DNA from: Kappaphycus alvarezii | Lineage: Eukaryota > Rhodophyta > Florideophyceae > Gigartinales > Solieriaceae | DNA length: 64,000 nt | Assembly: GCA_002205965.3 (NCBI GenBank) | Contig: NADL03000679.1 | Location: 806,001 to 870,000 of the forward strand | Direction of reading: 5' to 3' | Shown here: positions 59,581-64,000 of the stretch, piece by piece | Layout: every line of letters starts with the position of its first letter | Numbering within the stretch: position 1 is the stretch's first letter | Notes under the pieces: model-generated | The model's input: only the letters and a program-made list of their open reading frames with translations | The model's database searches: none | Told to the model about the DNA's origin: nothing | Translations under genes and position numbers: made by a program

Positions 59581-62500
59581 TTGCGATCCAGTGGTTCACA
59601 GCTGAAAGCGACGCACGAGTTGTATGCCTCCAACTCGAATTCCTCCACCACCGACACGTGTTCAAGGACCGCGCCGGGCAAAGGAAAGATCTAAGTTTGG
59701 TCTTTACGACAAGCCATGAGTGCGAACATCACCGCGCAAGGTGCGCAAGGTGCAGGTGACTCCGGCACGCGACCCATAGAAGGTAGTGCAACAAACGAGG
59801 AGGTTATTCAGTCATTACGGTCAGAGATCCAGATGATGCGTCAGACGATGGCTGCACAAGATGCACGCATAGAGAATTTGCTTACGCTAGTCGAGCAAGG
59901 CACAGTCAATCAAGGCTCTTCCGGAAACGCTGGAGAGGGCTCGTGCGATCTTCGCTCGATCAAGGCACCGCAGTTGTGTAGCTATGCAGGCAATCATGAT
60001 GAGCGCACGTCTACTAAGGTGAAGTCATTCATTTACAATGTGAGAAAGGTCGGACGTCTAAGTGGTTTCCGTGACCAGAAAATGGTAGAACTGGCTGATT
60101 GCTATTTACAGGATCGCGCTGCTGTCTGGATGATGGGATTGGAGCGCAATAATCAGAAGCCGAGAACAGTAGATGAGCTTCAAACAGCTATGCTTCGCGA
60201 GTTTGTCCCCCAAAATGAGCGCGCCCGTGCAAAGGCGAGACTTATGAAGATCAAGCAGTCATCGACAATGGACAGCTATATATCTTCTTTCCGTGATCTC
60301 GTAGAGTTATGCGAGACTCCTCTCTCGGAAGCGTATCTTTTCTTTTTCAATGGACTCACCGATCGTTTTAAAGAAGAGTTTTGTAAGAAGTATCCCACAG
60401 GTGAACCGAATGATCTACAGGAAGTGTACGATCATGCCCGTGTTTTGGATTTGGCGAAGCAGTGGTCCTCAGGGAACATGGATACCCGCCCCAAGGACCG
60501 TCGCCCCGATATTAAAGGTGTAAAGAAGGATATCAATCTTAAGAAGGCTCGTGGAGAGAAGACAATGATGCCTGAGAAGGATCCTAAGGATCCTATCTGG
60601 GGTCCGTCGGATTCCAAACAATATCTTTCCGTGATCTCGTAGAGTTATGCGAGACTCCTCTCTCGGAAGCGTATCTTTTCTTTTTCAATGGACTCACCGA
60701 TCGTTTTAAAGAAGAGTTTTGTAAGAAGTATCCCACAGGTGAACCGAATGATCTACAGGAAGTGTACGATCATGCCCGTGTTTTGGATTTGGCGAAGCAG
60801 TGGTCCTCAGGGAACATGGATACCCGCCCCAAGGACCGTCGCCCCGATATTAAAGGTGTAAAGAAGGATATCAATCTTAAGAAGGCTCGTGGAGAGAAGA
60901 CAATGATGCCTGAGAAGGATCCTAAGGATCCTATCTGGGGTCCGTCGGATTCCAAACAGCGCAACCATTACCGCAAGCATAACCGTTGCTTTGAGTGTGG
61001 TGCGGCGTGGGAACCAGGACACAGATGTTCAATCGAAGAAAGCAACCAGAATGGGTTGCAGGTGGCAGGCCGTGGGGACAACCCAAAAGGCCAACGCCGT
61101 CGTTAGAGGCGGCCCATGTTAATCTAAACGGGGATGTACCCCTTCGTCTGTCCGCAATTGGGACAGAAACAGCAGGCAACAATGAAATGTATTATGATTG
61201 TGTTGTCGGATGTGTACAGTCTGTTGGTCATCTCGACCCAGGGGCCACAGACAATTTTATAACCTCCGAGCTGGCTCAGCGAGCTTGTCTTGAAGTACGT
61301 GATTTTGTCACGAAGGTGGAGCTAGGAGACGGCTCCGAAACGAAGACTACAGGGATCACGAATGGTATCATTGGCCTAGACGGTTGCTTAAGCGAGCAAA
61401 CTCTGTATGTAATCGAGCTGCCCGAGCACACGCCGTTAGTGCTAGGCCGATCATGGTTAAGAGAGCATAATCCTATCGTGGATTGGAGTAACTGCTCTCT
61501 CAAAGTCGTTCTGCCAGGTGGATCTACGAAATTGATACGACCTCGGCAAGTACCGCGCCATAGAAGCATATCCCTGAAGACAATTTCCATCAAACGGATG
61601 AGAAAGATGCTGCGAAAGGGCAACGTTGAGCTTTTTGCGGTGAAGGTAATGCCTGCGGAGGGAAAGTCCAAGGTGGCGCCTGAGTTGGCATCGTTAGTCG
61701 GGGAGTACGGCGAAATTTTCCGAGATGAGTTGCCAGATGAACTACCACCGCAAAGAGGCGTTAATTTTGAGATCAATCTGAAAAGTGATTCAGCACCTCC
61801 TGTGCGACCGGTTATCAGGCTATCAACAGATGAGCTAGCAGAGCTCAAACGGCAGTTGAAGGAGTTGGTCAACAAAGGATTTTTGCGCCCGTCAATATCG
61901 CCGTATGGCGCACCAGTGTTTTTTGTGCGTAAGAAGTCAGGCGATCTTAGAATGGTATGTGATTTCCGCGCTCTCAACAAGATCACTATCCCAGATGTGA
62001 CACCTCTGCCACTCATATCCGAGGCCTTAGACCACGTGAGTGGGGCTACTGTATTTTCCAAAGTGGATCTTCTTGGTGCATACCACCAAATGCGTATTCG
62101 TGACGAGGACATCCCGAAGACCGCGATTCGAACACGATTCGGGTCTTATGAATGGACTGTACTGTGTTTCGGACTTACTAACGCGCCAGCCAGCTTCACA
62201 CGTTTGCTGACGACGCTTCTACGAGACCTAAATGGCGAATGTTTGGTCATATTCCTTGATGATATACTTGTGTATAGTCGCAATATGGAGGAACATAAGA
62301 AACATTTGCGCTCGTTGTTTGATATCTTGCGCAGAGAACAACTGTTTGCAAAGCCAGCAAAATGCGAGTTTGGGAGCTCCAGTATCGAGTTCCTAGGGCA
62401 CGTAGTCAGTGCAAACGGGATTGAGATGCAAGCTAATCTGAAGGATGCAATCCTAGACTGGCCAAGGCCAACGACGATTCGTCACGTCCAGCAGTTCATT

Positions 62501-64000
62501 GGGCTCGCGAATTATTACCGCAAGTTCATCAGAGGGTACGCTAATATCCTTCGGCCCGTGTCAGACATTTTAAGGTCGAAAACATTCGAGTGGGGTGAAG
62601 AGCAGGAGAACTCATTTGATGCGTTGAAGAAAGCTCTCACTACGGCGCCAGTGCTGGCACACCCCTCTTCTGAAAAAGAATTTATTGTTTCTACGGATGC
62701 ATCTCAATTTGCCGTCGGAGCAACTCTGGAACAAGACGGTAGACCAGTGGCTTACCTTTCTCATCGGCTAACAGACGCTGAAAGTCGATGGTGCGTAGGT
62801 GACCAGGAACTACTTGCTTTTATGATTGCCTTACGAGACTGGGAGGTTTACCTGAAGGGGAGAAAATTCACGTTCAGGACTGACCACGAACCCATCCGCT
62901 ATTTGCAGTCAAAGGCCAAGTTGTCAGGTCGCCAAGCCCGCTGGCTCGACACGCTACAGTCGTTTACATATGATACGTTACATGTCCCGGGGAAAGTGAA
63001 TACTGTGCCAGATGCCCTGAGCCGACGCCCGGATCATGACATTCGTTTGCATTCCATTGCGCTAGGTGGAGCCTTGGATGAAATTAGGAACGCCTACCCC
63101 ACGATGCTTTGGCAAAAGAGCTGATTGAGTTCTTTAAAGACGAAACGCCGCCAAGCACACCACAGGGCAAACAACAAGCACAGAACTTTAAGTTTGAGAA
63201 TGGAACTTTGCTATGGATAGCAAACGATCAGTCCAGAGTCTATATTCCGAACTATGGTGCCCTCCGGACAAATACTATCAAGGCATTCCACGAACCTTCG
63301 CATTTTCATGCAGATAAGACGTATTCTGCAATGACGAGGCAAGTATATTGGCGTGGGATGTATGATGCCGTGCGTAGCTACTGTTCGCGATGCCATGACT
63401 GTCAGGTGAATAAGGTTAAGAACAGTCTCCCTGGAGGTAGCTTGCAGCCTCACGACATCCCCGAGAGCTGCTGGCACACTGTGTCTATGGATTTCTTGAC
63501 GGAACTACCTATGGATGAAGATGCATTTGATTCTGTGTTTGTTGTCGTAGATAAACTCTCAAAAAGAGCAATCTTCATCCCCACCACGAAAGCAATTGAT
63601 GCTCCCGGTGCAGCTCAGCTTTTGCAGCAGTATTTGTTTGCAAAGCACGGAGTACCACGTAAATTCATCTGCGATCGGGATCCGAAATTCAGATCTAAGT
63701 TCTGGGAAGGTTTGACACGTATTTTTGAAGTCGACCTAAACATGTCTACTGCTGACCACCCAGAGACAGATGGCCAGTCAGAAGTTACGATTAAGACATT
63801 ATCTGGAATGCTACGAGCTAGCATTCAGCGATCACCGAATCAGTGGAGTCGTATGCTCCCAGTTTTAGAATTCGAGTATAACTGTTCTCGAAGCGAGAGC
63901 ACAGGCCTCTCCCCCTTTGAAGTAGACATCGGCCGAGTACCGTTGAGTGTGAAGACCAGAAGCTATTCTATTGAAGAAGTCCCGAGCCAGTCAGCGAGAG

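Larger units (their letters stand above)
59301..64000 (+). mobile_element. Ty3/gypsy LTR element, well preserved, cut by the window edge
   Basis: A Ty3/gypsy retrotransposon fossil. Gag begins at 59716 (MSANITAQGAQGAGDSG) with a coiled region and a capsid-like domain and carries a CFECGAAWEPGHRC zinc knuckle near 61.0 kb. Then follow the protease (LDPGATDNF, about 61.2 kb), reverse transcriptase (VDLLGAYHQMRI, FGLTNAPASF, FLDDILVYS, about 61.8-62.4 kb), RNase H (VSTDASQFAVGA, about 62.7 kb) and an integrase with an HHCC zinc finger (about 63.3-63.4 kb) and the first catalytic Asp in SMDFLTELP (about 63.49 kb). The element looks nearly whole as far as it can be seen, with only about two or three breaks, so it is young compared with the other LTR fossils here. 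The 3' LTR is outside the window. Confidence 0.88.

Noticed and set aside
61276-62112. 278-codon minus-strand frame
   Set aside because: Lies entirely antisense to the gypsy reverse transcriptase region and has no family resemblance; a shadow of the plus-strand coding sequence.

Overview
The window is nuclear DNA from a eukaryote. Only three host genes can be recognised in 64 kb: a DBP2/DDX5-type DEAD-box RNA helicase with one clear GT-AG intron (minus strand, 16.9-19.5 kb), a single-exon D-lactate dehydrogenase-like 2-hydroxyacid dehydrogenase (plus strand, 24.1-25.1 kb), and a single-exon secreted SMP-30/gluconolactonase-like beta-propeller protein (minus strand, 57.4-58.3 kb). Few introns, compact genes in GC-richer islands and long AT-rich transposon graveyards between them would suit a multicellular red alga such as Chondrus. 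That assignment is an inference from style and is not proven by any single gene; oomycetes, brown algae and fungi are alternatives.

Layout. 0-9 kb: AT-rich decay with one pogo-like transposase remnant (about 1.5-2.4 kb), a tRNA-like fossil (0.74-0.81 kb) and a scrap of a retroelement C-terminal module (5.0-5.5 kb). 9.1-12.8 kb: an old Ty1/copia-like LTR fossil with both LTRs. 13-16.4 kb: a zinc-finger-like coding remnant and two divergently oriented fossils of a reverse-transcriptase-associated C-terminal module. 16.9-19.5 kb: helicase. 20.5-22.1 kb: a nearly complete Tc1-type transposon with an IR/DR end structure. 22.2-22.6 kb: another copy of the retroelement module. 24-25 kb: dehydrogenase. 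25.5-27.3 kb: a decayed second Tc1-type transposase among copies of an unidentified coding repeat. 28.1-30.3 kb: a complete-ended but inactive pogo/Tigger element. 30.3-59 kb: mostly AT-rich relic DNA holding a decayed Ty3/gypsy fossil (about 40.2-43.2 kb), a striking circularly permuted inverted repeat (37.2-37.7 and 45.0-45.5 kb), further retroelement scraps (39.0-39.5 and 51.7-52.1 kb) and a second cluster of the coding repeat (55.1-57.2 kb). 57.4-58.3 kb: the propeller gene. 59.3 kb to the right edge: a much better preserved Ty3/gypsy element, cut by the window end.

The host genes show no obvious functional link. The most notable structures are the Tc1 element whose ends each carry two copies of the same 19-bp motif about 175 bp apart, the exact 24-bp terminal repeats that delimit the Tigger element, and the two near-identical 0.52-kb sequences 7.3 kb apart that are inverted and also circularly permuted relative to each other. 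The helicase reading frame needs three one-base corrections, all in homopolymer runs, which points to either consensus errors or a recently disabled gene.
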